A stretch of 64,000 nt of DNA from Actinomycetes bacterium (GTDB lineage: Bacteria > Actinomycetota > Acidimicrobiia > Acidimicrobiales > Palsa-688), in contig JAJYMB010000031.1 in assembly GCA_021787365.1 (NCBI GenBank), positions 1 through 64,000 of the forward strand, in the 5' to 3' direction. A program made the position numbers and the translations under genes. The notes beneath the pieces are model-generated. The model was given only the letters and a program-made list of their open reading frames with translations, had not been told where the DNA came from and did not search any database. This document shows, piece by piece, positions 18,915-27,541 of this stretch (position 1 is the stretch's first letter; each line of letters starts with the position of its first letter).

Positions 18915-19781
18915 TCAACGCGGCGCGCCGGCCGAGGCCAGCGCCGAGAGAGCGACCTCCTCGAAGTTCACCATCGCAGCAGCATCGCCTTCCCCAGGGC
19001 ATACGTGCAAGAAGAATTCAGTGTTGCCGCGGGTCCCTAGCAACGGGGACGCCATGGCCCCCACCACGCCGGCACCGGCGGCCACGAAGGCGTCGGCCAC
19101 GGACCGCAGGGCGCCGGCCCAGGCGCCGGCGTCGCGCACGACCCCCCGGCCCCTTGACACGAGCGCCTTGCCCGCTTCGAACTGTGGCTTTACCAGCACC
19201 ACCAAGTCCGCCCCCGGCCGCGCCAAACCCACCAGTGCGCCCGCGACCATGGTCAGGGAAATGAACGACAGGTCGGCCACCACTATGTCGAAGCGCCGGC
19301 CGCCCACATCCTCTGGGCTCAGGTAGCGGATGTTCCTACCCTCCATCACCTCGACGCGAGGGTCTGCCCTGAGCCGAGCCAGCAGCTGCCCCCTCCCGAC
19401 GTCCACCGCCACCACCCGCGAGGCTCCCCACTGCAGCAAGCAATCGGTGAAACCACCGGTGGAAGTGCCGGCGTCGAGGGCCTCTTTCCCCTTCACCTCC
19501 ACCCCGAAGCCCCGGAGGGCTGCGTCCAGCTTTTCCCCTCCCCGGCTGGCGAAACGGGGGAGGGGCTCGGTAACGACGAGGGGCTCGGAAGAGCTGACCT
19601 GGCGGGAGGTCTTCTCGGCCACGGCACCGGCCACCAGCACGCGGCTCGCAGCCACAAGCGCGCCCGCCTCGGAGCGGCTGGAAGCCAGGCCCCTGGTGAC
19701 GAGCTCTACGTCGAGACGCCTCCGGGCAGCCAGCTCAGGACCGCCCCGGGCTTCGGCGCGGCGCGGCCTTCCGGGCACCAC
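18915..19781 (-). CDS. tlyA: TlyA family rRNA 2'-O-methyltransferase
   Basis: An S4 RNA-binding domain (RRRLDVELVTRGLASSRSEA) followed by a FtsJ-like SAM methyltransferase (DAGTSTGGFTDCLLQWGA; VVADLSFISL; VVLVKPQFEAGK). TlyA methylates C1409 of 16S and C1920 of 23S rRNA and its loss gives capreomycin resistance in mycobacteria. The ORF-track N-terminus (about 85 residues of PAPTKLPAPTK) is a shadow of the upstream repeat gene. GTG 19781 or 19778 gives about 288 residues and overlaps that gene. CTG 19733 would start exactly at the canonical AARRRLDVEL. The start is unsettled. Confidence 0.9.
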   Translation of the reverse strand: MVPGRPRRAEARGGPELAARRRLDVELVTRGLASSRSEAGALVAASRVLVAGAVAEKTSRQVSSSEPLVVTEPLPRFASRGGEKLDAALRGFGVEVKGKEALDAGTSTGGFTDCLLQWGASRVVAVDVGRGQLLARLRADPRVEVMEGRNIRYLSPEDVGGRRFDIVVADLSFISLTMVAGALVGLARPGADLVVLVKPQFEAGKALVSRGRGVVRDAGAWAGALRSVADAFVAAGAGVVGAMASPLLGTRGNTEFFLHVCPGEGDAAAMVNFEEVALSALASAGAPR

Positions 19782-20412
19782 CAGCCGGCCCGGTCGGGCC
19801 GGCAGCCTTACCTGCCCGGCCTGCTTTGTTGGCGCCGGAAGCTTTGTTGGCGCCGGCTGCTTTGTTGGTGGTGGCAGCTTTGTTGGCGCCGGCAGCTTTG
19901 GTGGTGGTGGCGACCGGCCGAGCTTTTTCGGCTTTTGCCGCTTTGGCCGCTTTGGCCGCTCCAACTGCGCCGGCGGCCTCTGTCGTTTTCGCCGCCCCAC
20001 CTGCTTTCCGAGCGCCGCCCGCTTTCGCTGCACGTGCCTTCACTGCGCCACTCGCCTTGGCCGCGCCCGCTGCCTTCGTAACGCTGGCCTCTACTACGCC
20101 CGCCGCCGGCCCTCCGCCCGCCGGCGTGGTCAGCGTGCCACCTCGTGGCTCCTCGTCGCGTCGCAGGTCGCGCTCCAGACGATCCAGGTCCCTAAAGACC
20201 ACGGCGACCTCCCGGCGAAGGGCGCCCACGACTTCGGCGGCGGCGCGCCTCCCCTCGTCCACGAGCGCTTCCGCCCTCTGCTTGGCTTCGGTCCTGGCTC
20301 GGTCCGAGGGGCGGAGCAGCTGGTCGGCCACCTGCCTCGCCCGGGCGGCCGCCACTCCCATCAGTGCTGCCGCTGCTTGTCCGGCCCTGCGAAGGTCGTC
20401 TTCTGTGGCCAT
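19735..20412 (-). CDS. Helical protein with Lys/Ala-rich repeat tail
   Basis: A 225-residue protein from ATG 20412 (MATEDDLRRAGQAAAALMG). The first 85 residues are predicted amphipathic helix or coiled coil, phasin-like in style (ARQVADQLL...RREVAVVFRDLDRLERDLR). From about residue 105 it is a highly basic Ala/Lys tail of units such as KAAGANKAA, like histone H1-type or PHA-associated proteins. It takes the place of Rv1693 upstream of tlyA. Binding to DNA, RNA or polymer granules is possible; none is shown. It overlaps the likely tlyA start. Confidence 0.7.
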   Translation of the reverse strand: MATEDDLRRAGQAAAALMGVAAARARQVADQLLRPSDRARTEAKQRAEALVDEGRRAAAEVVGALRREVAVVFRDLDRLERDLRRDEEPRGGTLTTPAGGGPAAGVVEASVTKAAGAAKASGAVKARAAKAGGARKAGGAAKTTEAAGAVGAAKAAKAAKAEKARPVATTTKAAGANKAATTNKAAGANKASGANKAGRAGKAAGPTGPAGGARKAAPRRSPGRS

Positions 20413-20523
20413 GAGAAGAGTGTACGGCCGGCCGGCGCCTCGAAACCGTAATGAAAAGACCCGGGGCTCGAAACGCCTGCCTGGGCCCTGCGCCACGGCT
20501 CCCGCCTCCGGCCCTGCCCGGGA

Positions 20524-21213
20524 GTGCCGCTGGTAGGGTCGGTGGTCGTGGCAACGGACGGGCAACGCTGGGACCTGGTGATCTTCGACAACGACGGCGT
20601 CGTCGTGGACAGCGAACCGCTGGCCAGCCTGGCCATGCACGAAACCCTCGCCGGCCTGGGCCACCAGATGACCGTCGACGAGATCGACGACCAGCTGAAA
20701 GGGGGCACCCTCGGCCGAACCCGGGGCGTGCTCGAGCAGCGCTTCGGGCCGCTCCCACCCGACTTCGAGGACAACTACACCGCCAAGCTGTACGAACTGA
20801 TGACAGATCAGCTCCGCCCCGTCCCGGGCATCGAGGCGGTCCTGGACGGGTTGGACGCTGCCGGCGTCCCTTACTGCATCGCCTCTTCAGGCCGGCGCGA
20901 GCGCGTCCGGTTTGCGCTGGAGACAGCCAGTGTGTCCCGGCGCTTCGGCGACCGGTACTGGGGTGCGGAGGACGCGCCGAGGGGCAAGCCGGCGCCGGAC
21001 CTCTTCCTCGCCGCTGCTTCCGGCATGCACGTCGCACCCGAGCGCTGCGTGGTGGTCGAGGACTCAGAGCTCGGTGTCCGGGCGGCGCACGCCGCTCGTA
21101 TGACGGTGTTCGGCTTCGCGGGGCGCACGCCGGCCGACCGCCTCGCCTCCGCCGACGCCGTCTTCAAGGACATGGCGGACCTGCCGGCGCTGCTGCTTGG
21201 CCCAGCCCGCTGA
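20524..21213 (+). CDS. HAD superfamily hydrolase, beta-phosphoglucomutase-like
   Basis: A phosphatase or phosphomutase of HAD subfamily IA, up to 229 residues. Motif I is FDNDGVVVDSEPL (nucleophile Asp, acid Asp two residues on), motif II IASSGRRERV, motif III lysine in RGKPAPDLFL, and motif IV VVEDSELGVRAAHAA. The cap lies between motifs I and II. GTG 20524 is the longest start. GTG 20542 or 20548, after GGTAGGG, is equally likely. The substrate is unknown. It is divergent from the Lys/Ala repeat gene and is followed by tandem repeats and a hairpin element. Confidence 0.85.
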   Translation: MPLVGSVVVATDGQRWDLVIFDNDGVVVDSEPLASLAMHETLAGLGHQMTVDEIDDQLKGGTLGRTRGVLEQRFGPLPPDFEDNYTAKLYELMTDQLRPVPGIEAVLDGLDAAGVPYCIASSGRRERVRFALETASVSRRFGDRYWGAEDAPRGKPAPDLFLAAASGMHVAPERCVVVEDSELGVRAAHAARMTVFGFAGRTPADRLASADAVFKDMADLPALLLGPAR

Positions 21214-21225
21214 CCTCGCCCACGC

Positions 21226-21300
21226 GCGGGCATCATCGCCCGGCGGCGGGCATCATCGCCCCGGCTGCGGGCATCATCGCCCCGGCTGCGGGCATCATGG
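21226..21300. repeat. Tandem 21-bp repeat after the HAD gene
   Basis: Four head-to-tail units built on GCGGGCATCATCGCCCCGGCT. The first is one base shorter and the last diverges (GCGGGCATCATGG). They begin 12 bases after the HAD stop codon and are non-coding. A two-hairpin element follows immediately. Confidence 0.85.
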
Positions 21301-21313
21301 CAACGCACGCGCG

Positions 21314-21418
21314 CCAAAAGCTCACCGATGTGCTGGCGCCAGGCGCACATCATCCGGAAACGTGACCGTTTCCGGCCCAAAAACCTACCGATGTGCGGTT
21401 TGGGATTTCAGATCCGTC
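21314..21418. repeat. Two-unit hairpin element, copy A
   Basis: Unit 1 (21314-21355) contains GATGTGC pairing with GCACATC around CTGGCGCCAG. Unit 2 (21377-21418) reads ACCTACCGATGTGCGGTTTG and continues GGATTTCAGATCCGTCAG. The same two units in the same order, with a similar spacer ending GGCC-N3-AAAAC, occur at 60812-60918. The 21214-21499 stretch between the HAD and FkbM genes holds only this element and the 21-bp repeats. It probably forms RNA hairpins; function is unknown. Confidence 0.6.
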
Positions 21419-21499
21419 AGAAAACCTTCCAGGGCGGAGGCCGTCGCAGGCCGCCGCCGGCGAGCCCACGCCACCAACACCGAGGCGCAGCCGGCGAGC

Positions 21500-22306
21500 T
21501 CATGCTGCCCGGGTCCGCTCGCCGGCAAGGGGCGCCAAAGCGGCCGTCGTGCGCGGGCGGAACAGGTAATTGCGGGCGTGCGGGCAAACTCCCTCGGACC
21601 GGAGCCAGTTGCCTTGCCAGGTGTACATGCAGTAACCGTGCCGCTCGAACCAGGCGACGACCTGTTCGGGCTGGTGGCCGTAGCGGGCTGTATGGCGCTC
21701 CTCGATCTCGACCAACACCGAGGGCCGCCATTTGCCGATCACGCCCTCTCCCCCTTCCAGCACCTGCAGTTCGGCGCCCTCCACGTCGATCTTCACGAAA
21801 TCGACCCGGGGGACCCCATTTTTCTCGCATAGCGCGTCCAGGGTTTCCACATCGACGGTGACGCCCAAGTGGCCGTCGAACTCGGCGTTGGAACCCACCT
21901 CGCAGGGCGCCTGCGCAAGGAAGGACCTGCCCGTCACGAGACCGCTGCGCCGGACGGGCACTTTCATGACGGCCCGCCCCGGCTGGGCGCCGAGCGCCAC
22001 GCCGTGGTGGCGCACGTTGCCGGCGTCGCGCGCACCGAGCAGCCGGGCGCAGGCCGGGTGTGCGAACCGCAGCGGCTCGACGCTGTGCACCTCACCCTTC
22101 GGCCCGGCAAGGTGCGAGAGCGCCAGCGTGTAGAGACCGGCCGCCGAACCGACGTCCACGCAGACGCTCCCCTCCGCGACGACCTCCCGGAGCCCCAGCA
22201 TCTCGGGCTCCATGTAGGGGGTCCACCGGGCGGCGAACATGATCGCCGCGTTCATGAACCTCGCCCTGGCCGTCCGGTAGCTGATGGCGGTTTCCTTGCT
22301 GTCCAT
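21500..22306 (-). CDS. FkbM family methyltransferase
   Basis: A 268-residue SAM-dependent O-methyltransferase. I start it at ATG 22306; the 59 earlier residues of the ORF track are low complexity. The SAM motif is CVDVGSAAGLYTLAL and the FkbM signature is VDFVKIDVEGAELQVLEG. Members methylate sugars, polyketides or glycopeptidolipids. The substrate cannot be inferred here, because the neighbours are unrelated. Confidence 0.82.
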   Translation of the reverse strand: MDSKETAISYRTARARFMNAAIMFAARWTPYMEPEMLGLREVVAEGSVCVDVGSAAGLYTLALSHLAGPKGEVHSVEPLRFAHPACARLLGARDAGNVRHHGVALGAQPGRAVMKVPVRRSGLVTGRSFLAQAPCEVGSNAEFDGHLGVTVDVETLDALCEKNGVPRVDFVKIDVEGAELQVLEGGEGVIGKWRPSVLVEIEERHTARYGHQPEQVVAWFERHGYCMYTWQGNWLRSEGVCPHARNYLFRPRTTAALAPLAGERTRAA

Positions 22307-22484
22307 GACCCAATACCGTAAATGACAGCCGGCACCGACCGAAATATGGCTAAAGCGGCGTCTCCTCGGGTGTAGGGGCACCCCGGGGCCACCGGCCCCC
22401 TGGCAGACTGGTCGCTCGCCACGCGCGCTGGCCAACCTCACCCGGCGGTTGTCACAGCAATGGTGCGGCGTGCCCATTGCCAAC

Positions 22485-22760
22485 CCCTACCTGCTGGCGC
22501 GCTCCGTGCTCGGGCCTACCGCCCAGGCCGAAGTGGCCAGGCGGGCCCGCCACTTGGCCCAGGCCAGTTCCCCGAAGGCGCTAGGCGAGCTCCGTGACCT
22601 GGTACGGGGCATCCACCCGTCCGTGCTCGCCTACCGCGGCCTCGTGGACGCGTGCGCGCCCTGGCGCTCGATAAGCCCTTGCGGTGGAGGCGCCGGCGGA
22701 GGTGACGGCCGCCGTCGACGGACGGCTGCCGGCGCCGGCGCTGCCGGCCTTTCCCACCTA
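22485..22760 (+). pseudogene. Remnant of a two-component sensor kinase (HisKA_3 region)
   Basis: One frame reads ALGELRDLVRGIHPSVLAYRG followed by LVDA, the H-box end and following helix of NarL-type sensor kinases (usually LRDLVRGIHPPVLADRGL). The frame then shifts: ALALDKP in a second frame and AVEAPAEVTAAVDGRLPAP resume the expected kinase sequence. There is no N-terminal sensor part and no ATPase domain. It is therefore a decayed fragment between fkbM and the sugar ATPase gene. The ORF-track 137-residue frame over it is not a functional protein. Confidence 0.7.
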
Positions 22761-23954
22761 GTTCCAGATGGCGAGCCCGGTGTCGGGGTCGAAGAAGTGC
22801 AGGCGGTCGAGCTCGACCTGGAACACCGCTCGGTCGCCGGCCTTCAGCAGCGAGCGGGGTGAAATCCGGGCCACGCCCTCGGTCTTGTTGCCACCCATCT
22901 GCAGCACCGGCACACCGCCGAGCTCCTCGGCCCCGGTGGCCGCTTCGGTCGCCTTGGAGTGGACCGCGGACGCCTCGATCAGGAAGTGCACTTGCAGCTC
23001 GTTGCCGAGCGCCTCGACCAGCTCCACGTCGGCCAGGAGCGTCGCACCAGGCGGCGGCGCAGCACCAAGAGCAGCGTCGATCAGGCTCTCGGGCCTGATC
23101 CCGACCACGACCTTGCGGTCCCGGTACCCTGCCAGCGCCGGCCGAGCCTGGCGGAGAGTGTCGGGCAGCCCGAGGGTCTGCGCGCCGATCTTCACCTCGT
23201 CACCCGTCGGCGAGATCATGGCCTCGAAGAGGTTCATGGCCGGGGAACCTATGAACGCAGCTACGAATAGGTTGTCCGGCCGCTCGTAGAGGTCCTGGGG
23301 GGTGCCAACCTGCTGGAGCTCGCCCAAGTGAAGGACCGCGACCCGGTCGCCCATCGTCATGGCTTCGACCTGGTCGTGGGTCACGTAGAAGGTGGCCACG
23401 CCCACTCGGCGCTGGATGCGGGAGATCTCCGAACGCATCTGGACACGCATCTTGGCATCCAAGTTGGAGAGCGGCTCGTCCATCAAGAACACAGACGGCT
23501 CGCGCACGATCGCCCGGCCCATGGCGACCCTCTGGCGCTGGCCACCGGAGAGCTGTGCGGGCTTGCGGTCGAGGTAGTCCCCGAGGCCGAGCAGCTGCGC
23601 CGCGTCCTTCACCTTCCGCTTGATCTCGTCCTTGGGGACCTTGCGGAGCTTGAGCGAGAAGCCGATGTTCTCCGCCACCGTCATGTGGGGATAGAGGGCA
23701 TAGCTCTGGAACACCATGGCCACGTTGCGGTCCTTGGGCGCCAGGTCGTTGACGACCTTGCCGCCCATGAGCAGTGTGCCCGAGCTGATCTCCTCCAACC
23801 CGGCCACCATGCGCAAGGCCGTGGTCTTGCCGGATCCCGACGGGCCCACCAGCACCATCAGCTCCCCTTCGGAGACGTCGAGGTCGAGCTCTTTCACGGC
23901 CTCGAAGCCGTTCGGGTAGACCTTGCTCACCTTCTCGAGGGTCACCGTTGCCAT
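22758..23954 (-). CDS. Sugar ABC importer ATPase, MalK/UgpC/MsiK type
   Basis: A 398-residue ATPase: Walker A GPSGSGKTT, Q-loop FQSYALYPHMTV, signature LSGGQRQRVAMGRA, Walker B VFLMDEPLSNLDA, switch VTHDQVEAM and a C-terminal TOBE/MalK-like regulatory domain (VVGIRPESL). No permease or binding-protein gene is nearby. This fits MsiK-type ATPases, which in actinobacteria serve several sugar importers from one gene. It has an insertion of about 30 residues near position 325, rich in Ala/Glu/Thr. Confidence 0.92.
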   Translation of the reverse strand: MATVTLEKVSKVYPNGFEAVKELDLDVSEGELMVLVGPSGSGKTTALRMVAGLEEISSGTLLMGGKVVNDLAPKDRNVAMVFQSYALYPHMTVAENIGFSLKLRKVPKDEIKRKVKDAAQLLGLGDYLDRKPAQLSGGQRQRVAMGRAIVREPSVFLMDEPLSNLDAKMRVQMRSEISRIQRRVGVATFYVTHDQVEAMTMGDRVAVLHLGELQQVGTPQDLYERPDNLFVAAFIGSPAMNLFEAMISPTGDEVKIGAQTLGLPDTLRQARPALAGYRDRKVVVGIRPESLIDAALGAAPPPGATLLADVELVEALGNELQVHFLIEASAVHSKATEAATGAEELGGVPVLQMGGNKTEGVARISPRSLLKAGDRAVFQVELDRLHFFDPDTGLAIWN

Positions 23955-24086
23955 AGAGTTTCTCCCTTTACTCCTTTTGGTCCCGGTCCGTCTGGCGGAC
24001 CTGACATTTTTGCGCCAGGTCCACCTGGCTGCCTACGACGTTACATCCTTTCGGGCCCGGAGAGCCAACACCGCCCGGGCCACGTG

Positions 24087-24845
24087 TCAATGCGGTCTCC
24101 TAACATATTCGCGAACGAGCCCTGCCAAGTCGTCCGCCACCAGGTCGGGCGCCGGTTCTACGGGCAGGTCGTCGCGCCGGGTGACCCCCGAGAAGACGAG
24201 GCCGAAGCGCGCCCCGAGGCGCTTGGCAAAGAGGCCGTCGGTGTCCGGGCGGTCCCCGGCCATCACTTCGACCTGCCCGTAGCGCCGGCGAACGAGGTTG
24301 GCCATCGCCTCGTGAGGCTTGCCGGCGACCTCGGGCTCGCGCCCAGACGCCGTGGCCAGGAACGCGACGAGCGCCCCCGCACCAGGTAACAGCCCGTCCC
24401 CGGTCGGGAAGGTGGCGTCCGTGTTGGTAGCCACGAAACGCGCGCCGGCCCGCACTGCACCCGCAGCCGCGGCCAGCTCGTCGTAGTCGAGCTCGACGGT
24501 CCGCCCGACCACCACCGCGCTCGGGCTGTCATGCGGGGCGACGACCTCCACCGAGCGCTCGGCCAGCGCCTCGTAAATGCCCTCGTCGCCGACGACTGCC
24601 ACCCGGCTGCCCGGCGAGATCAGGCTGGCCGCGGCCTCGGCGGAAGTGACCAGGTCCCCCGCCTCGCACCTGATGCCGACCGCCGCCAGCTTGGCCAGGT
24701 GTCCGGCGAGGCGCGGGCCCGAATTGTTGGTCAGGAAGACGACCCTATCCCCCGCCCGGCGAAGCTGCTCGACCGCCTCCGCCGCCCCCGGCAGGGCCTC
24801 GCCGGCCAGCCAGACGACCCCGTCCAGGTCGACAGCCCAGGTCAC
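24087..24845 (-). CDS. HAD phosphatase, NagD / glycerol-3-phosphate phosphatase type
   Basis: A 252-residue HAD IIA phosphatase. Motif I is AVDLDGVVWLAG, the Asn-rich motif II is VFLTNNSGPR, and the C-terminal motif is VMAGDRPDTDGLFAKRLG with the motif III lysine in VAGKPHEAM. The Mycobacterium homologue Rv1692 dephosphorylates glycerol 3-phosphate and lies just upstream of tlyA. Here it is on the same strand but 4.3 kb away, which supports the view that unrelated genes entered this cluster. It ends about 130 bases before the sugar ATPase start. Confidence 0.87.
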   Translation of the reverse strand: MTWAVDLDGVVWLAGEALPGAAEAVEQLRRAGDRVVFLTNNSGPRLAGHLAKLAAVGIRCEAGDLVTSAEAAASLISPGSRVAVVGDEGIYEALAERSVEVVAPHDSPSAVVVGRTVELDYDELAAAAGAVRAGARFVATNTDATFPTGDGLLPGAGALVAFLATASGREPEVAGKPHEAMANLVRRRYGQVEVMAGDRPDTDGLFAKRLGARFGLVFSGVTRRDDLPVEPAPDLVADDLAGLVREYVRRPH

Positions 24846-24854
24846 GGGCGCGCT

Positions 24855-25916
24855 CTAGAGCCCCCGCGCCACGTATGTGAACTGGAAGCCGGCCACCGCA
24901 ACCGCGACCACCAGCACGTACATGGCGGCCACGGACACCCGCTGGTGGGCGGCGAGCGCATGGTAAGCGATGGCGGCCGGGCTGTTTCGCCTCGTCCAGC
25001 GATGGAACAGCTCGTAACCGCCCAGGACCAAGATGACGAGCGCGATCGGGCTCGGGTTGTAAAACTCCCATACGAGCAGCCCGGCCAGCCCCACCAACCA
25101 AAGGACCGGGTGCAGCGCTGCTGCGGCCCGCCCTCCGTCCAGGGGCAGGACGGGCAGCAGGTTGAACAGGTTGACCAAGAACCCCAAGGCCCCGAGCTGG
25201 AGCAGGAAGTCGGACCCGACTGCGTGGCCCCACACGGCGACGGCGGCCGACGCCGCCGTACCGAAGTAGGGGCCGGCGAGCCCCGAGACCGCCTCCTGGT
25301 AAGCGTTCCTCGGCATCTGGCGCATATTGACAAACGCCCCCAGGAACGGGATGAAAAGTGGCGCCGACGCCGGCACCCCCTGACGGCGGAGCACGATCAC
25401 GTGGCCCATCTCGTGCACGAAGATCAACAGGACGAACCCGACGGCGAAGCTCCAGCCGAAAAACAGCGTGTAGGCGACGACCGAGATGCCCATCGACAGC
25501 ACTAGGCCGATGTACTTGAGCTTCAGCAAAAGGGCGCCGAACTTGGCCAGGAAAGCGCCCGTAGCCGCCAGCGCAGTGACGAAGCGCTGCCAGGCTCGCC
25601 GGAGCTTGCCGGCGGGCTTGCCCTCGTTCACCTGCCGGCTGGTCCCCGCCCTCCGAGCACGGCCTTGGCTGAGCCCTGCGCCGGCCCGTCCGCCGCCGGC
25701 CCATTTCTCGCCCGCACCGCCTTGGCCCCATCCGGCACCGGCCCCCTCCTCGCCGGCGCTTCCTTGCGGCCACCAGGCCTCGTACCCCTGGGGCGCCCCC
25801 TCGTGCTCTTGTGGCGCGCCTCTCAGAAGGGCATGCTGCTCACCCTGGCCAGGGACCGGCCAGTCCAAACCTTGCTCGTCGTCGGGCGCCGGCCCTCGTA
25901 TACCCCTCAGCTCCAC
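24855..25916 (-). CDS. Membrane zinc metalloprotease, M50 / site-2 protease family
   Basis: A 353-residue polytopic membrane protein. The zinc site is HEMGH in the helix LLIFVHEMGHVIV and the third ligand lies in LLPVLPLDGGRA. About six hydrophobic segments surround them. The first 100 residues are a cytoplasmic, low-complexity Gly/Glu-rich stretch with no match I know. GTG 25916 has AGGTGG upstream. Site-2 proteases cut membrane-bound regulators such as anti-sigma factors; no such substrate gene is adjacent. It ends 10 bases before the NagD-type phosphatase start. Confidence 0.87.
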   Translation of the reverse strand: MELRGIRGPAPDDEQGLDWPVPGQGEQHALLRGAPQEHEGAPQGYEAWWPQGSAGEEGAGAGWGQGGAGEKWAGGGRAGAGLSQGRARRAGTSRQVNEGKPAGKLRRAWQRFVTALAATGAFLAKFGALLLKLKYIGLVLSMGISVVAYTLFFGWSFAVGFVLLIFVHEMGHVIVLRRQGVPASAPLFIPFLGAFVNMRQMPRNAYQEAVSGLAGPYFGTAASAAVAVWGHAVGSDFLLQLGALGFLVNLFNLLPVLPLDGGRAAAALHPVLWLVGLAGLLVWEFYNPSPIALVILVLGGYELFHRWTRRNSPAAIAYHALAAHQRVSVAAMYVLVVAVAVAGFQFTYVARGL

Positions 25917-26070
25917 GGCCCACCTGCACCGAAAGGCGCTTTCCTCACGGCTACACCGTACCGGGCACCCGGTCTCTCTGCGATTCAGGCGCCCGCGGGC
26001 CGCTCCAGTTGAGGCCCCGGCGGGTGGCTGTTCGCTTGCCGGCGCTGGCTGGCGCTGCTAGCCAGGGGGC

Positions 26071-27456
26071 ATGCCGCGCCTACTCCCGTTCCGGGGCCTG
26101 CGACCCAATCCCGCCGTCGCCCCGCTCACCGACGTCGTATGCCCTCCCTACGACGTGATCAGCGAACAACAGCGCGCCGAACTGTTGGCCCGCAGCCCCT
26201 ACAACGTTGTCCGCGTCGAACTGCCAGCCGGCGACTACGAAGGCGCGGCCGTCCTGCTGGCGAAGTGGAAGGCGAGCGGCGCTCTGCGGAGGGAGGCTGC
26301 GCCGGCGCTCTACGGGTACCGCATGACCCACCGAGGCCCGGGGGGCGCACAACGCGAGACCCTCGGTGTGATGGGCGCGCTCGTGCTCGAACCGCCCGGA
26401 AAGGGGATCCTTCCCCACGAACAGACCACCCCCAAGGACAAGTCGGACCGCCTCGAGCTCATAAGGGCGACCCGCGCCAACACCTCCCCCATATGGTGCC
26501 TGTGCAGCGAGCCGGGCCTCGGCGCCTTGCTCGGAGGTGGCGAGGCTCCGCCGTCGCATGCAGCCGCCGGCGCGGGCGAAAATGGCGTTCGAGCTGCCCG
26601 TTCTTGGCCGGCGGCCGAAGCGGCCCAAGAGGCCGCGGGCTCCGCAGCGTCGGCGGACTTAGCCGCCAGCGCCGTGGACGACGACGGCGTGACGCACGAG
26701 ATCTGGCCCATCTTCGGCCCGGCTGCCTATGAAGCCATCTCGAAGCTGACAAGCGCCGCTCCCCTGCTCGTGGCCGACGGCCACCACCGCTACGAGACCG
26801 CCCTCACCTACCTGGCCGAGGTCGCTCAGGCCAGCGCGCTGGCCGACCTGGCCGGCCACCCGCTCGCCTTCGGCGCCGGCTACACCCCCAGTGCAGGCGA
26901 CGCTCCGGGCGCCGGCGACACGGCCGGCCCGGGCGCCGGCGACACGGCCGGCCCGGGCGCCGTCTTGGCCCTCGTCGTCGAACTGTCCGAGCAGTACCTC
27001 CAGGTGATGGCTATCCACCGCAGCGTTTCCGGGTTGCCTGCTGGGACAGACGTGCTCGCCGCTTTTGCCGAGGGCTTCGAGCTTTCCAGAGCGGCTGCCG
27101 ACGGGCCGGCGCTCCTCGACCAGATGGTGCGCGTCGGGGCCGTCGCGGTGGTCACCGGCCGGGGGTCGTTCCTGGCCAAAGCGAGGCCAGGGCACCCGAG
27201 CGCCGCCTTCGAACTCGACTCGAGCCGGGTGGACGCAGCCCTGGCCGGCCTCCCGCCCCACCGGCTTTCCTACGAGCACGACTTGGAGCGCGCCCTTGCC
27301 GGCGTGCGCGAGGGCCGTCTGGACGCCGCCATACTTTGCCGCCCGGCAACGGTCGCCCAGATAGCGGCGACCGCCCACGGGGGCGAGCGCATGCCGCCCA
27401 AGACCACCTTCTTTTGGCCCAAGCCCCGCACTGGCATGGTCCTTCGCGACTGGTAA
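26071..27456 (+). CDS. DUF1015 family protein
   Basis: A 461-residue soluble protein of the DUF1015 family, recognised by LPFRGLRPNPA at the N-terminus, VVCPPYDVIS, and the central LLVADGHHRYETALTYL with its HH pair. The end KTTFFWPKPRTGMVLRDW is also typical. Two alanine-rich inserts (about 170-200, and 270-295 with two GDTAGPGA units) lengthen it. The family function is not established. ATG 26071 is preceded by CAGGGGGC. Confidence 0.85.
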   Translation: MPRLLPFRGLRPNPAVAPLTDVVCPPYDVISEQQRAELLARSPYNVVRVELPAGDYEGAAVLLAKWKASGALRREAAPALYGYRMTHRGPGGAQRETLGVMGALVLEPPGKGILPHEQTTPKDKSDRLELIRATRANTSPIWCLCSEPGLGALLGGGEAPPSHAAAGAGENGVRAARSWPAAEAAQEAAGSAASADLAASAVDDDGVTHEIWPIFGPAAYEAISKLTSAAPLLVADGHHRYETALTYLAEVAQASALADLAGHPLAFGAGYTPSAGDAPGAGDTAGPGAGDTAGPGAVLALVVELSEQYLQVMAIHRSVSGLPAGTDVLAAFAEGFELSRAAADGPALLDQMVRVGAVAVVTGRGSFLAKARPGHPSAAFELDSSRVDAALAGLPPHRLSYEHDLERALAGVREGRLDAAILCRPATVAQIAATAHGGERMPPKTTFFWPKPRTGMVLRDW

Positions 27457-27541
27457 ACGCAGGTTCAGTCACAACTCAGCCTGCTCTTACCTCGTGAGCG
27501 CATAATGCGGTCCATAGCCGCCTCGGCGATAGGAGGAAGCC

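Noticed and set aside
22449-22862. 137-residue plus-strand ORF as a real small protein
   Set aside because: Its kinase-like sequence continues only by changing frame, and its end runs antisense into the ATPase gene; it is a remnant.
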